DNA of 64,000 bases from positions 1 to 64,000 of the forward strand of contig JAYKKM010000031.1 in the NCBI GenBank assembly GCA_035772405.1, in the 5' to 3' direction. The notes below the pieces were generated by a model. The model saw only the letters and a program-made list of their open reading frames with translations. It did no database searches and was not told the DNA's origin. The translations under genes were made by a program, and so were the position numbers. The first letter of the stretch is position 1; each line of letters opens with the position of its first letter. This DNA is from Chrysogorgia sp. JL179-B06 (taxonomy: Eukaryota > Cnidaria > Anthozoa > Scleralcyonacea > Chrysogorgiidae). Below are positions 45,460-57,354 of the stretch, piece after piece.

Positions 45460-46107
45460 CTGAAAGTCTGGAAGGACATAAGATTGCAATGGTATTTATA
45501 GCTGGTCCGACAGCACAGTGGTCCTGTGTTGGATCAATAACATCCACAAAGAGTGGGAGCAGTTTGTTGCGAATAGAGTGGCAAAGATCATGCAAAAGGC
45601 AAGAATACAGTGGAAATACGTACAGGGGAGAAACCAGCCGATATCTCCTACAGGGGAGAAACCAGCCGATATCTCCTACAGCAGAGAAACCAGCGGATAT
45701 CGGAAGTAGAGGAGCTAAGGTGGTCAACCTGAGGGAGTCATATGGTGGAAGGGACCCAAGTAATTAGCAAGAGAGGAGAATAATTGGCCTAAATGGAATC
45801 AATTGCAAATGACGTCAGTTGAGGTGGAAACAAGTGGTTTACAAAAGCCGATCAAGAAACACTGCAGCTCTGGAAAGTCCTACGAGTAGCTGCATAGCTT
45901 GGGTCCACTGTGCGCATACGAAACCAAAAACCTGTGGTGTACTTTCCACTCAAGAAATCCAGCAAGTAGAAATTAAGTTTCTTGTCAAGATAACTCAGAA
46001 AGCTTCAACATTGAATCCTGATTATGAGCATATCTCACTATACGACTTGATCTGGAGCCCGACAAAGGTGTCCTTCACTGTAAAAGACGCGTCATGGGGG
46101 AGTATCC
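45460..46107 (+). pseudogene. BEL/Pao relic, unit-2 copy, upstream half
   Basis: Carries the RNase H-end fragment with a CWINNIHKEWEQFVANRVAK segment, with a short tandem duplication (GGGGAGAAACCAGCCGATAT type, about 45627-45690) inserted before the ADI-S-RG motif. The hAT transposon interrupts it at 46108, and it resumes at 52071-52470 with the integrase zinc-binding and core fragments. Confidence 0.7.
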
Positions 46108-46728
46108 CAGGGGCGGATTTAGGGTACGTCAAACACGTCAAGCGACGGAGACAAAAATCCCAGATAGTTTATTCATGAATTAATTAGTTTTCAAAATCAG
46201 ATTTCATCTCAAATTTGAAATATTCAAATTTTTGAAAATTACACTTGAACTTTGAAATTTTTGAAATACGTTTATGTAATTTTCGAAAATTTCATTTTGG
46301 AAAGCATTGGCGCGACATCGAGCAAAAATTCATTATCGTTCACGAAGCAGGCGTTTAGAACTTTAGGGGTTGCAGGCTAGTCCTGGCCAGAGGACGTGGC
46401 CACATGAACTCGTACTTCATGTAGCCTTATTCAAAGAGACCCTAGGATAGGGATAGAGAGGGAAACCATTTACAAATGTGTATAATTTCAGTACGTCAAA
46501 ATGGCCGTCTACGTCGAAATAACGAGCACTGATTGGACGAAAACAATGGAGGGTCGTCAAGAAGTTGGTCGACCCCGTCCGAATAAATTATTTTGACGCT
46601 CTTGGCTTTTGATTGGCTAGAAAGGTCAATTTCGACGTACACGGCTACGTCGGAACTGCGGCATGAACAAGCTACCTGAGCCGGCAGTGAAAAACTGACT
46701 CGACTTGAGACTGAGTTCGGTTTCGATC

Positions 46729-49700
46729 ATGGCTTCTACGGATGTCACGGAACTTGTAGAGAGCGCTCTACAGAATGACAACGATATATTGTTGGAACAG
46801 ACATATCGCGATCTGTCAACGAAAGTCCAGTCTTGTGCTTTCCTCACGGATGAAGAGTTACTGGCACAGATTGGTATTACTCTACATCGGGATATCGACG
46901 CCGAGGCATATATTCCTCAGTATGTTAAAGCTGAGAAGAAACCTCTTTTAGCTCTAAGGTGAGTGGATACTATCCGATCTACTTTCTCACTCATTCTCAT
47001 TACTTGTGAGCCGTGAATTATTTAAATTGCTGGCTATCAGTACAATGATGAATAATTCATAATATAATATTATAATTATTCAGATACAATTTTGATTTTT
47101 GAACCATGTGAGCCTGTGAAACCCCACTGGCTGATTTTACTTTAATAATCTTACCAACTACATTGATTCGATAGAGTTACACTATCCATTCGAACAGTCT
47201 AGTGTTTATTTCTAGTTTTTTACTTATTCGATTGTATTGGATTGAGTTTTGACTTTGTGTTGTATTTAACTGTACCTTATAGATCTGAAGCGTCTGGAAA
47301 TTGTATGTACAGTTCTGTATCTTTGGCCCTGGTAGGTGATAATTCTCTTATTACTGATCTTCGAGTTTTGACATCAATTGAGCTGTATCTGAAGGCTGAT
47401 TTTTACTCTCAGCATCCATATTTTGTATCTGCTCATGCTGAACACAGGGAAAACGTTTCTCAAAATTTTAAAAATCTTTTACCAATGTCTGTGTCGAACG
47501 AAGCACTAGATTTTGGCTTTTCTGGGGATCAGCTAGTTAAGAAAGAAGCCATCTTAAATTGTCGTGATAAGACATGGTCTAGCTTCTTATGTATTCTTGG
47601 TTTGGCTTCTGTTACAAACAGAAACATCTATTCATATTATCCTGACTTTGGGGAACAAAGATTTAATTTACTTTTTAATTGTAAAGTGGAACCTTGCCCA
47701 CCTTTGAGAGCTATTTCAGATTTACATATCCTATTTTGTTTTCACGGCATTGTTAATTCTGGGGAAATATTCAAACCCAATCATTTTGTCCCTCTTATCT
47801 ATCATTCACGAGCAGGAGGAGAAAAGAGGAAGCTACCTGCACAAAGGATCTCCCCAAATCTTTGTAAGGCTAAGTCTAAAAAAAGTTCTAGTGTAACTAT
47901 GGTTCAGTCTAAGCTTTCATTTCCCTCTTTTGTTACTGTACCAGACCCCACACCTTGTCCTACTAAAGAGAAAATACATGTAGCACTTGCCTCTGATTCA
48001 TTGACACAGTTTAGTGGTGAAACAACTCCTTCTACAGCTAATTTACCATGTACAAATACAACTATAACTACTGCTGAAATTCATTCTGATTCTGTGCATG
48101 AGTATGATATTGCTACTTATAGGGAGAAAGTCAAGACTATGAGTGGTTTAGAAATTGGTAATCTAATAAAAAATGTATTCAAACCTAGTGATAAATCTTA
48201 CTCTTTCCCAAAAACTAATGGTAGAAGTTTTCTTTTTAAATGGTTTGAACAATATCCTTGGTTATGTTATTCACCTAGCCGAGACGGTGCTTTTTGCCTT
48301 CCCTGTGTGTTGTTTGGGGATAGGTTTCCAGATAAAGTCCATAGGAAAAATGCACCAAAGAATTTTTTTTCTCAACCGTTCAAACATTGGAATGATGCCA
48401 TTCGAAATTTTAATAATCATACTGGTAAGTCTTGTTCCTCATCATCAACATGCTTGCATAGCAGTACATCGGGTGTCTTTACTACGGTCCAGGGTCAGTT
48501 GTCAGGTAAAATCCAGCCCATTGATGTGATGATCAGTGAAAATAGGAGAACAAAAATTGCAGAGAATCGGAAAAAGCTTCTTCCTATTGTGGATACCATA
48601 ATAACTTGTGGGCGTCTAGGTATATCTTTTAGAGGGCATCGTGATGATTCACAATATCACTCAGAAGTTGGAAGTTTTTCTCGGGGTGGTGTAGGTAATT
48701 TTATTGAGTTACTTAATATGAGGGTTCGTGCAGGTGATGTTGGCCTTGAAGAACATCTGAAATCATGTCCAAAGAATGCTTCATATATTTCAAAGACTAC
48801 TCAAAATGAAATTATTAAGTGTTGTGGGCAGGTAATTACTGAGAAGATTGTTGGTGAAGTTAAGCAGAATAGGTTCTTTTCCATTCTTGCAGACGAAGCA
48901 GCCGATAGTTCAAATAAGGAGCAATTGTCTCTAGTTTTGCGATTTGTTGATAGTAATTCGAATATAAGAGAAGACTTCATCAAATTCATACATTGTAAAT
49001 GGGGGCTATCTGGTGCGGACCTAGCAGCTATTATTTTGAAAGCATTAGCTGACTTGTCACTGAATATTGAAGATTGTCGGGGTCAAGGGTATGATGGAGC
49101 TGGTGCTGTTGCCGGCCATATCAATGGGCTTTCTGCACACATTTTGCGGTTGAACAGGAAAGCCATTTACACGCACTGTTATAGCCACAGACTAAATTTA
49201 GTTATTTGTCATGCTTGCTCAGTACCATCGGTAAGGAATGTCATGACACAGGTAAAGGAACTGTCATCTTTTTTTAACAATTCTCAGAATCGCCAAATAA
49301 TATTTGAAAAAAATATTTTACTGTACATCCCTGATAGCAGGAAAAAGAAATTGAAAGATGTATGTAAAACAAGATGGGTGGAACGTGTAGATGGTATGAA
49401 TCTTTTTGAGGAATTATTTATTCCAATATTTTTTACTCTAAAGGAAATGAGTTTTAATCTAGAAAGACAATGTAATCCTAGCACTTCATCATTAGCTACC
49501 TCATACTTAACATTGATTTCTTCTTTTCAGTTTATTGTGTCTCTGGTTATCACTAGACAAATTCTTGATATGACCCTCCCTGTTACACAGTTATTACAGG
49601 CTAAGGATAATGATATACTTGATGGTATTGACTTGATACAGGCCCTGAAGAATCTATGTATGAAAGCACGTAATCTAATTGACCATTACCATGGCGATTG

Positions 49701-50346
49701 GTATGGTAAGGCTGTTTCTTTAGCTGCTAAAGTCGCTGTTGAGGTATCTCTGCCTAGGACAGCTTCTAGACATCTTCCTGCTTCTGATACTTCTGACTAT
49801 TATAAACGCACAATTACAATTCCTGTTTTGGACCACCTGAACTCAGATCTTAAGACCAGATTCGATGTAAGCAGTGTTAATGCAATCTACGGGTTGAGTA
49901 TTATACCTAGTAAAATGATGTCCTTGATAGGCAAGACTGGTATTAGTTGGAAGCAGACATTTAAAAAATGTTCTGATTTTTACGAAGACGATCTTCCAAA
50001 TCCTCTTGCCTTAGATGGTGAGTTAGAATTGTGGCAGACATATTGGGTAAATTATAAAGGTTCGCGCCCCAATAGTGTTGCTTCAACACTAAAAGCTGTT
50101 GAATATGATTCTTTTGCAAACATCAAAGTTGCTCTTCGAATTCTTGCTACTCTACCTGTCACATCTTGCGAGTGCGAACGTTCTTTCTCAGCCATGCGTA
50201 GGTTGAAAGATTATACCAGGAACACGATGGTTGGAGATCGCTTAAATGGCTTGGCACTGATGGAAATTCATCAAGAAATAGAACCTTCAGTTGAGCAGGT
50301 TATTGATATATTTTCAGCTGATAGTAGAAGAATTGAACTGATTTAG
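46729..50346 (+). CDS. hAT transposase (ZMYM1/DUF4371 type) with OTU-like N-terminus
   Basis: Exons 46729-46958 and 47283-50346 join across a GTGAGT...TATAG intron (phase 2) into 1097 residues; the spliced codon yields ALRSEASGNC without a break. Residues about 78-250 resemble an OTU-type cysteine protease: SGNC-MY (Cys84) near the start and NHFVPLIY (His244) at the end, although the usual Asp of DGNC is Ser. A TTF-type zinc finger follows (CYSPSRDGAFCLPC, about 405-418). The hAT catalytic domain has ADEAAD (Asp614), GQGYDGAGAV (Asp681), a HCYSHRLNL Cys/His motif, KTRW, and the dimerisation region ILATLPVTSCECERSFSAM with Glu1042. The ATG at 46729 is the first in frame. It acts in the nucleus to cut and join transposon ends; the role of the OTU-like part is unknown. 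Confidence 0.9.
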
Positions 50347-50939
50347 ACATTACTATAAGTTGATTTAGTTATTTCAATGTATTAATTTTGTATTGTTGCA
50401 ATAATGTTTTATGCACAATCATAAAGTTTGTTATTTGTCAAATTTTCATTCAAAGTAATCAATCATGTGATGGAAGTTTTCAATCATGTGATGGCAAACA
50501 GTACTTATTACTGTATTGAACCTTAACTTCAAAATCAACTGTTCGACTCTTTTCACACCAGCTATACCAGTTTAAAATAAATAATGATGTTGATCACATT
50601 ATCACAATGATATGTATTGTAAATAATAAATCTATTCTTCTTAATTGGCTACAAACTATGCTCATCACATAATATTATAATTTAAATCTATATATTTTTA
50701 TCAACAATCAAACATGGACATGATCAAAAATTGAGGAGTTTACCTGCAGCATACACTTGCTTATACCAGTTAGTATCAAATACCTTAATACCATACATTT
50801 TATGGGAGTAGTAAACTAGGTACATATGTCAAAGTACACCAAGCATACTGTTCCAGTTACTATTTTATTGTGATAATGTGATTGTACGGATTGGGTCCTC
50901 TTTATTGAGATACTTAGATATTATTGTTAATTAGTTACG

Positions 50940-51325
50940 ATGACATAAGGGGCATAGTGTAAGAAAAAGACTGTAAGTTAGTTAGAATGACCAGGATGAT
51001 GTAGAGAGATGAGCACCTCTATGTCCATGAAATGTCCCATATGGTCTGATAAAGCTTCTTCTAATCAGACAGTGTCTGTTTGGATTGAGGTAAAGGCGGG
51101 TGTCTGGCGCCTCAAAACCAGGCAGCTCAGGTTAGATAAGGGGCGTAGCGTAAGAAAAACACTGTAAGTTAGTTAGGATGACCAGGATGATGTAGAGAGA
51201 TGAGCACCTCTATGTCCATGAAATGTCCCATATGGTCTGATAAAGCTTCTTCTAATCAGACAGTGTCTGTTTGGATTGAGGTAAAGGCGGGTGTCTGGCG
51301 CCTCAAAACCAGGCAGCTTGGCAGC
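50940..51325 (+). repeat. 193-bp tandem duplication inside the hAT
   Basis: The block from ATAAGGGGC(A/G)TAG(T/C)GTAAG to CTCAAAACCAGGCAGCT occurs twice in tandem with minor differences, downstream of the transposase gene. Confidence 0.9.
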
Positions 51326-51479
51326 TAAGGATGAACAGCCAAATAAAGTGTCTGTGATTGACCTTTGAAAAGATTTGGAAGCCTTAGCTGTCCATGTCGG
51401 TTTCACTGTACAACAGTGTTTCCTAGGCATGCTGATGAGCTCTGAAATGGAGCGAAACAGTGGTATTTCCAAATTCCAA

Positions 51480-51980
51480 GGTATCTTCAAATATGTAAAA
51501 TATAATGCCAAAGCACAAAAATCTTTAAAAAGAATAAAATATTTATTCGAAAACGCAAGTTAGAACTATTAGATTTTTGTTGAATAGTTTTGTCAGAATG
51601 CAGGAAATGCCATTTCAGACAACCATATTTTAAAAATTTCGTTAAAATGTGTCTTCAAATATGTAAAATATATTGCCAAAGCACAAAAAACTTTAAAAAG
51701 GATAAAATATTTAATTGAAAACGCAAGTTAGAACTATTAGATTTTTGTTGAATAGTTTTGTCAGAATGCAGGAAATGCCATTTCAGACAACCATATTTTA
51801 AAAAATTCGTTAAAATGTGTCTTCAAATATGTAAAATATATTGCCAAAGCACAAAAAACTTTAAAAAGGATAAAATATTTAATTGAAAACGCAAGTTAGA
51901 ACTATTAGATTTTTGTTGAATAGTTTTGTCAGAATGCAGGAAATGCCATTTCAGACAACCATATTTTAAAAAATTTCCGG
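51480..51980 (+). repeat. 168-bp subterminal tandem repeat (3 units) inside the hAT
   Basis: Units starting GTCTTCAAATATGTAAAATA recur at about 51483, 51652 and 51820, almost identical, ending just before the CCGGGGGGGCATGCCCCCGG palindrome at about 51978. Subterminal repeats of this kind often bind hAT transposases; that role is inferred. Confidence 0.9.
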
Positions 51981-52070
51981 GGGGGCATGCCCCCGGACCC
52001 CCACAGAAATGCGGTCACTAATGTTTTTGACGTAGTTCAAAAAAATCCTAGATCCGCCCCTGGAGTATCC

Positions 52071-52470
52071 AACGTATATATATATATATACCAACAAAGG
52101 GCAAGCTTACAAGATTGTTAATTCAAGATGCACACACCATGAGGACACTTCACGGAGGGGAGTCAAACATGGTAAAAGTTAGAGAAAGGTGGTGGATAGA
52201 GAAACTTAGAAGATCGGTGAAGACGGAAACACACAACTGTTACCATCCAATCCGATTGCTCAACTAGCCGGATTTGGAACACAGCTATGGGAGAAAGAGC
52301 TCGTCAGACAGTCGGAGTAGATTTTGGATCTATTACCCAACTTGAAGCAGCAGAATTTAAGAGAAGCTTAGGTCTCGCACAAGATTATTCGCAAATTATT
52401 TTGAATGTCTGCGGTTCAGCAGTGGACCAGGGACGAACCCACCATATAAAATGGCACCTAGGTCACATGC
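52071..52470 (+). pseudogene. BEL/Pao relic, unit-2 copy, integrase part
   Basis: Contains the zinc-binding fragment (TLHGGESNMVKVRERWW region) and then a degraded catalytic-core stretch with LEAAEFKRSL (about 52343). This is the site that the 18354-19254 element interrupts in unit 1. Stops and shifts make it inactive. Confidence 0.65.
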
Positions 52471-53575
52471 TAAAAGCCGTTTTTTCCTAGATGTTGGCCG
52501 GCATTTATAGAATTCGTTCTTCCGTTGAGCCGCGAAGAAATTTGTCAAGGCCAAGGGAAATAATTTGACCAAAATTCATCATTGAATCATTCGAGCAAAT
52601 AAAACAAGGATAATTTGTCAAGGAAACATTTCGTGTTCAAACGTCGAACATTTCATGAGTCCAACTCAATGCAAATGAACTTAAACAAAAGAGTTTCCTA
52701 ATAGCGTAGAGTCTGGCTGCTATTAATAACTCAAAAAGCGGACAAACAAACCAAATTTGACTCACAAATTATTGCAAATAAGCAATTTCTTTTGTTATGG
52801 CCGCAAGAATTATGGGTAAAAGCGGACAAACATCGGTACTGACGTCATCTCGACGGAGCGCTATTTACATTGAGTAATTCATGAAAAGTTCCATGTTTGA
52901 CCCGGGCCTTAACGAGGCGAGAAAGGCTCATTTGCATGCATATAAAATAATTTACACAAGAGCAAAAGATTCACATTGTTTGACATCCTCAGTAATTCAC
53001 GGCAACCCAGGACGGGGACGTTGTTCAAACAAAAGAAACTTTATGCAAAACAAAAAGAATGAATGATTTTTATTCCGAAGAGTAATCTCAACGCCGTCCT
53101 CGTTCTGTTTACAACACCATTGAGAGCATTTTCACGTCTTGAGGACGACGGTGACTCACGGAGAGATGAGAGCTGTTCCTTAAGATTGCACTTAAACACA
53201 GACACAACAATCGTTTTAGAAATATTGAAGCGTTCTGGAGATCATAAAACAAGATTTGAGTGTCAAATACACTAGTCAATCGACCATGCTTTCATTCAAA
53301 TGCTAACATTTATATTTCTTTCACTGCCGTCGCCGTCCTAGATTGCCGTCGTAGATCTTAAGGTCCCTGAAAATAATACGAATCCGGTTACTTTTGCTCT
53401 ACTGTAAACGCAGCCTTAGTTAGACCCAAACGCCATACTCAAAATTCACCTGCGCGCCACACTGCGGTTTACATAATGCAGTCTAAATATTCAATGAACA
53501 TGACATTCGATACCAGAATACAAAGTTCATCCGGAAATTGCCCGTCATGCGAGTTTCCTTGGACGACCTTGCTTC
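52471..53575. other. Collinear unit-2 sequence, no gene
   Basis: Counterpart of 19400-20488, highly similar, with a TGACGTCA octamer at about 52840. I recognise no protein. Confidence 0.4.
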
Positions 53576-53687
53576 TCAGGCTCTGTGAACATTTTCAAAG
53601 AATGTCTGCATTATCCGTCGCAATTCGTCATCCATCTCTTCGCTTGCAAACTCTGCATAGTTTTTCAAGAAAGGATTCTGGAGCAGC
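53576..53687 (-). pseudogene. Damaged copy of the 4953-5145 coding-like exon (unit 2)
   Basis: Same frame and premature stop after FFENVHRA as 20489-20600, so the damage predates the duplication into units 1 and 2. Confidence 0.35.
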
Positions 53688-55569
53688 CTTTGTTCAGGTT
53701 TGTGAAACAAGTAAATATATATATCTAAATATAAATACCACCTTTAACATAGTCAAGATCACAGAGCGAATAAAATCAATTAATCGAACCTTTTGCGCTA
53801 AAATTAGAGATTTTATACGACGCGACAACCTTGACGACGCGGTCCTCAAAACGTAACAAGCAGAGTAAATTTAAATTTGAAAGAAGCCATGGTAAATTTA
53901 CTACTATGAGGTTGAGGTTTCTTTTTAATATGACCTCCAAAACGCTCCAGTTCTGCTAAAACGATTGTAGATTGCAGTGTTTGAGCTGAAGTCAACATTA
54001 AGGAACAGCTCTCAGCTGTCAGTGTCAGCGAGTTCACGTCGTCCTAAAGACGTTAAAATGTTCAGAGTTGCGTTGTAAACAGAACGAGGACGGTGTTGAA
54101 AATACTCGCTTGGGACTACAAATTATTCATTCTCTTTGTTTCGCATAAATAATTATTTTGTTTTGAAGGCCGCGTCCACGACGTAGATGTTTAAAAGTCG
54201 CTAATGCCAGACAAGTAAACATTTATCAATGGTAATTGTCTTCAGTCTTGTGAAACATTTATCAATGGTAATGTGTTGTCAGTCCATGTGCTGTGGATAA
54301 TTAATTGATGTGGAGTCGCGTGAGGACTGTGGAGCAAGTGTGGATTAAGTTTGCCATTTCCTGAACGAAAATTATATCAACCTTATGATCATTTGAAATA
54401 TTTGAAGGTCATTCAAATATGTTTCATCACGCTGAAACTGACACGTCGAGTATTTATTCATATTTTGGATTGCTTGTCTGATCGGTCCTGCCCAGGCGTT
54501 CACTTGGGCTACTGCAGTCTGCAATTCATGGCGTACGCAGCCTTCGCACATCTGAAAACTTGCAGAACAGCGTGTTCATGTTAAGTATTTGTTAACAAGT
54601 ACAAAACTCTCAGAAGCAATCATTATAAAGCAATGTAGTCAAGAAGAACACAAATCGAACGACCCTTGGGCTTGTAGCGATTGCCGTGTATTAAAACAAC
54701 AAGGCACAAGCCCGTAATAGTCGAATAATTAAACGATCTTAATACTTTCAGTAGACAAAACCTATAGTGCTGAATTCGGCAGATTCAAGCGATTGTTCTG
54801 ATATAGAGTTCATGTAAATCGTACCAACATAAAATGTTTAACACGTTTCTAAAATGTAATACGACACCTACATGATATAGACGACTTAGGGTCTATTACC
54901 GTATGGATGGTTGGGTAACAGGTGGGCTGCCGACGTGATTTGCAGTTGTGCTTGGAGTTCGATCAGGGTAACTGGTCCTGCTCAACCTGATCGGATCACC
55001 ATCGACAACCACCTGTACCCTTCAAACATCAGTAATTACTGATGGAAATGAGATTTGTAATCTCAGCAAATATATGAGCATGGGAGGGATGGTGGGTACG
55101 ATAAATCTTCGCGAGACTTCGTGCCTCAAAGCTTAGCGATAGCGTAATGCTTTGCGTAATACGAGCTTTGCTAATTATCAGTTGCTGTCAACAAGCTAAC
55201 GCTCACTTCTTTGTACATCTGGATTCCATAAGATTTACTCGATCCCAGGACCATGTGCGTTGCGCCTTCCTGTGGTTTAAAATGAGCCAGGCTAGCCCGG
55301 TTAGCTAGCCGGCTAGCTATGATATCGGAGAAGCCTAGCCGGGCATATTAACTATGGCCTGGGCTGATTAGCAAAGTTCTTCTCATGGCTACTATAGAAA
55401 TCCAAATTCATATTTCAAAGTAGAACTTGCTTAGTTTGGCTGTAAGAAGAGCATAAAGTTAATTCAAATGATCTTTTTGGGTCAAGGAAAGATTTTTGTG
55501 ACACAACTCAGGCCGGCTAGCTTCCCCGATATTATAGCTAGCCCGGCTAGCTGCCCGGCTCATATTAGC
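53688..55569. other. Unit-2 sequence, partly unit-specific
   Basis: Collinear with 20601-22470 except 54890-55370, which replaces about 335 bp of unit 1 and contains CATCAGTAATTACTGATG. No gene is recognised. Confidence 0.4.
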
Positions 55570-55639
55570 CTGTGTTTTTGCTGGAGGGGATTCCTGCGTC
55601 GGTGAAAACACGGCACGCACGAGCGGGCAGTCGAGCAGT

Positions 55640-56067
55640 TTATATTGAAGAAATTATGTGAGGGGTTGACGTTGAGTGTTGGATGAAAGCTTGTAATACT
55701 GCTTGGCGTTGCTTGTTTGTCGACGTGCGACGTATAAATATCTGGCATTTCTGCGGTAAATGAAACCGAAGACATACGCTGTTGGACTGTTGCGACAAAT
55801 CGTTGAGACGCTTCTGTACTTGATGACGAACCGTGCGGTTGTAAACTTTCAGACGCACAGCTGTTGCCGTTTCCGTAAACAAGACGTTTCGCTGATGACA
55901 CCTCGTCAAAAGTTTGGCGTTCATTTCATCCAATTTCTTTCTTTGGTTTGCTCTTTGTTTAAGAAAACTCAAACACGAGTGGCAAATGTGCTTGCATGTG
56001 CGTTCTACCACAAAATGGAGATTTTCAATTTCGGCCATAACGTTAAAATTTTCCGAGCACAATATTA
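55640..56067 (-). pseudogene. Unit-2 copy of the Cys-cluster fragment; empty site of the 4.1-kb element
   Basis: The minus-strand frame contains ENLHFVVERTCKHICHSC and FLKQRANQRKKLDEM as in 26970-27333. The single CTTGTAATA at about 55691 is the uninserted counterpart of the 22860-26960 element. Confidence 0.35.
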
Positions 56068-56193
56068 AGCCCGTTTTCCACTTCAACCGTAATACGTATT
56101 ACATAGCGTATTTCTTTGTTTCGTGAGCACTAGAGAAAAACTAATGAAAAAGAAAACGCTACGTTACGTTAGGGTTGAAGTGGAAAACGGGCT
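56068..56193. mobile_element. 126-bp MITE with TTA target duplication
   Basis: AGCCCGTTTTCCACTTCAAC on the left pairs with its complement GTTGAAGTGGAAAACGGGCT on the right, and TTA flanks both (56065-56067 and 56194-56196). Unit 1 lacks it (about 27329). It fits a Harbinger-like MITE. Confidence 0.8.
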
Positions 56194-56196
56194 TTA

Positions 56197-56684
56197 ACAT
56201 CCCCTTTCTTTTCTAACTTGGCAACACAATATATTAATTCGAAAATACCCACGTGACCGCTAGACTTCGAGACGGGTTTGTTTTTTAGACGGGTTTTGTT
56301 TCGAGACGGATTTATGTTTATTTGAGACGGGTTTTTATGTTTTGGTTTGCTCGCTCGCCCGCCCGTTTTCTCTCGCCCACCGCATACAACAATTTATTGT
56401 TGAAACCAAAACATAAACCCGTCTTGAAACAAACTTAACCCGTCTCAAATAAACCCGTCTCGAAACAAACCCGTCTCAAATAAACCCGTCTCGAAACAAA
56501 CCCGTCTCGAAACACCAAGAGGCAGACTTGGAGCAAGTCTAGCTAGACTCATATCAACAGCTGAGTCTTACTAGTCTTACTAGTCGTACCAGTCGTACTC
56601 GTTTACAAACGAGTGCGACTAGTACGACTAGAGGCCACTAGACGTATCTAAACATATTTTTGCAGTATTTGGTGCTTCTTACTT
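56197..56684. repeat. Unit-2-specific foldback built of GAGACGGGTTT motifs
   Basis: GAGACGGGTTTGTTT-type motifs (about 56265-56335) face multiple TCTCGAAACAAACCCG copies (about 56425-56515), and GTTTTGGTTT pairs with AAACCAAAAC. A second hairpin, ACTAGTCGTACCAGTCGTAC against GTGCGACTAGTACGACTAG, follows (56570-56635). The whole 0.6-kb stretch is absent from unit 1. Confidence 0.75.
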
Positions 56685-57354
56685 ACAAATTGGGGTATAT
56701 ACTTAATATTGTGGCTCTTCAAGTCAAATTTCCTAGCCCTTTCCAGTGATGTCAACACGTCATTTTTTCGCTGTAATAAATTCGTCTATTCTGTCTTCAT
56801 GGACAATCCTTGTCAGCAACATTACCGATCAACTACTCATGAATTCACCAATACCGTCGGGAAATACCTCAACTAGATCAAAGGCAAAGCTGTCGAAAAG
56901 AAGGAACTCGAAAAAATCGAGCATGCAACATTGCCGGGAGTCTGGCGCGAGTGCGGGTATTAAAATGGCGCAGGTAAATTTGCCGGACGAGTATTTTTTG
57001 CCGGTATGCTAACTTGCCTTGCTTTGGACACTGCCAGCGAATTCGTGCGTGAGAGAGGTTTTTATATCAATCGTTTTACTAATCGTTCATGACCAATCTT
57101 CACATATTATCTCGAGGTATGTTCTTTGTTTCTTCTTAGCCCGAGTCTAGGATTCGGCTCGTTTTTTTGTCGACAAATGGCACTTAATTCTAACGTCATG
57201 TTTCCCGAAAGCCTTTGCGACCATGAAGGGTGCTGATTTTCATTCATGTGGCTGACAACTGAACCATGCTTTAATACAACTGGACACGCTGATCGCGGTA
57301 GACCTATATACTAAAAGATGACGCGCGATTACGAAATGGGTTGGTCCGTGATTT
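56685..57354. other. Collinear unit-2 sequence before the minisatellite
   Basis: Counterpart of 27340-28034. The ATGGCGCAG/GTAAAT pair recurs at about 56963. Nothing firmer is seen. Confidence 0.4.

Larger units (their letters stand above)
46108..52062 (+). mobile_element. Complete autonomous hAT transposon
   Basis: 5955 bp. The ends are CAGGGGCGGATTTAGG and, in complement, CAGGGGCGGATCTAGG (15 of 16 identical). The 8-bp target duplication GAGTATCC flanks it (46100-46107 and 52063-52070). The unit-1 site at about 18092-18100 reads GGGGGAGTATCCAGCG with one copy and no insertion. The TA at the centre of the target fits the Buster-type hAT preference. It encodes one two-exon transposase gene with all catalytic residues and intact ends, so it may be or recently have been mobile. 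Two subterminal tandem repeats lie between the gene and the right end. Confidence 0.95.

Noticed and set aside
47242..50346. Transposase starting at 47242 as a single-exon gene
   Set aside because: That start codon is TTG inside an intron; a GTGAGT donor at 46959 and an AG acceptor at 47282 join an upstream ATG exon in frame.
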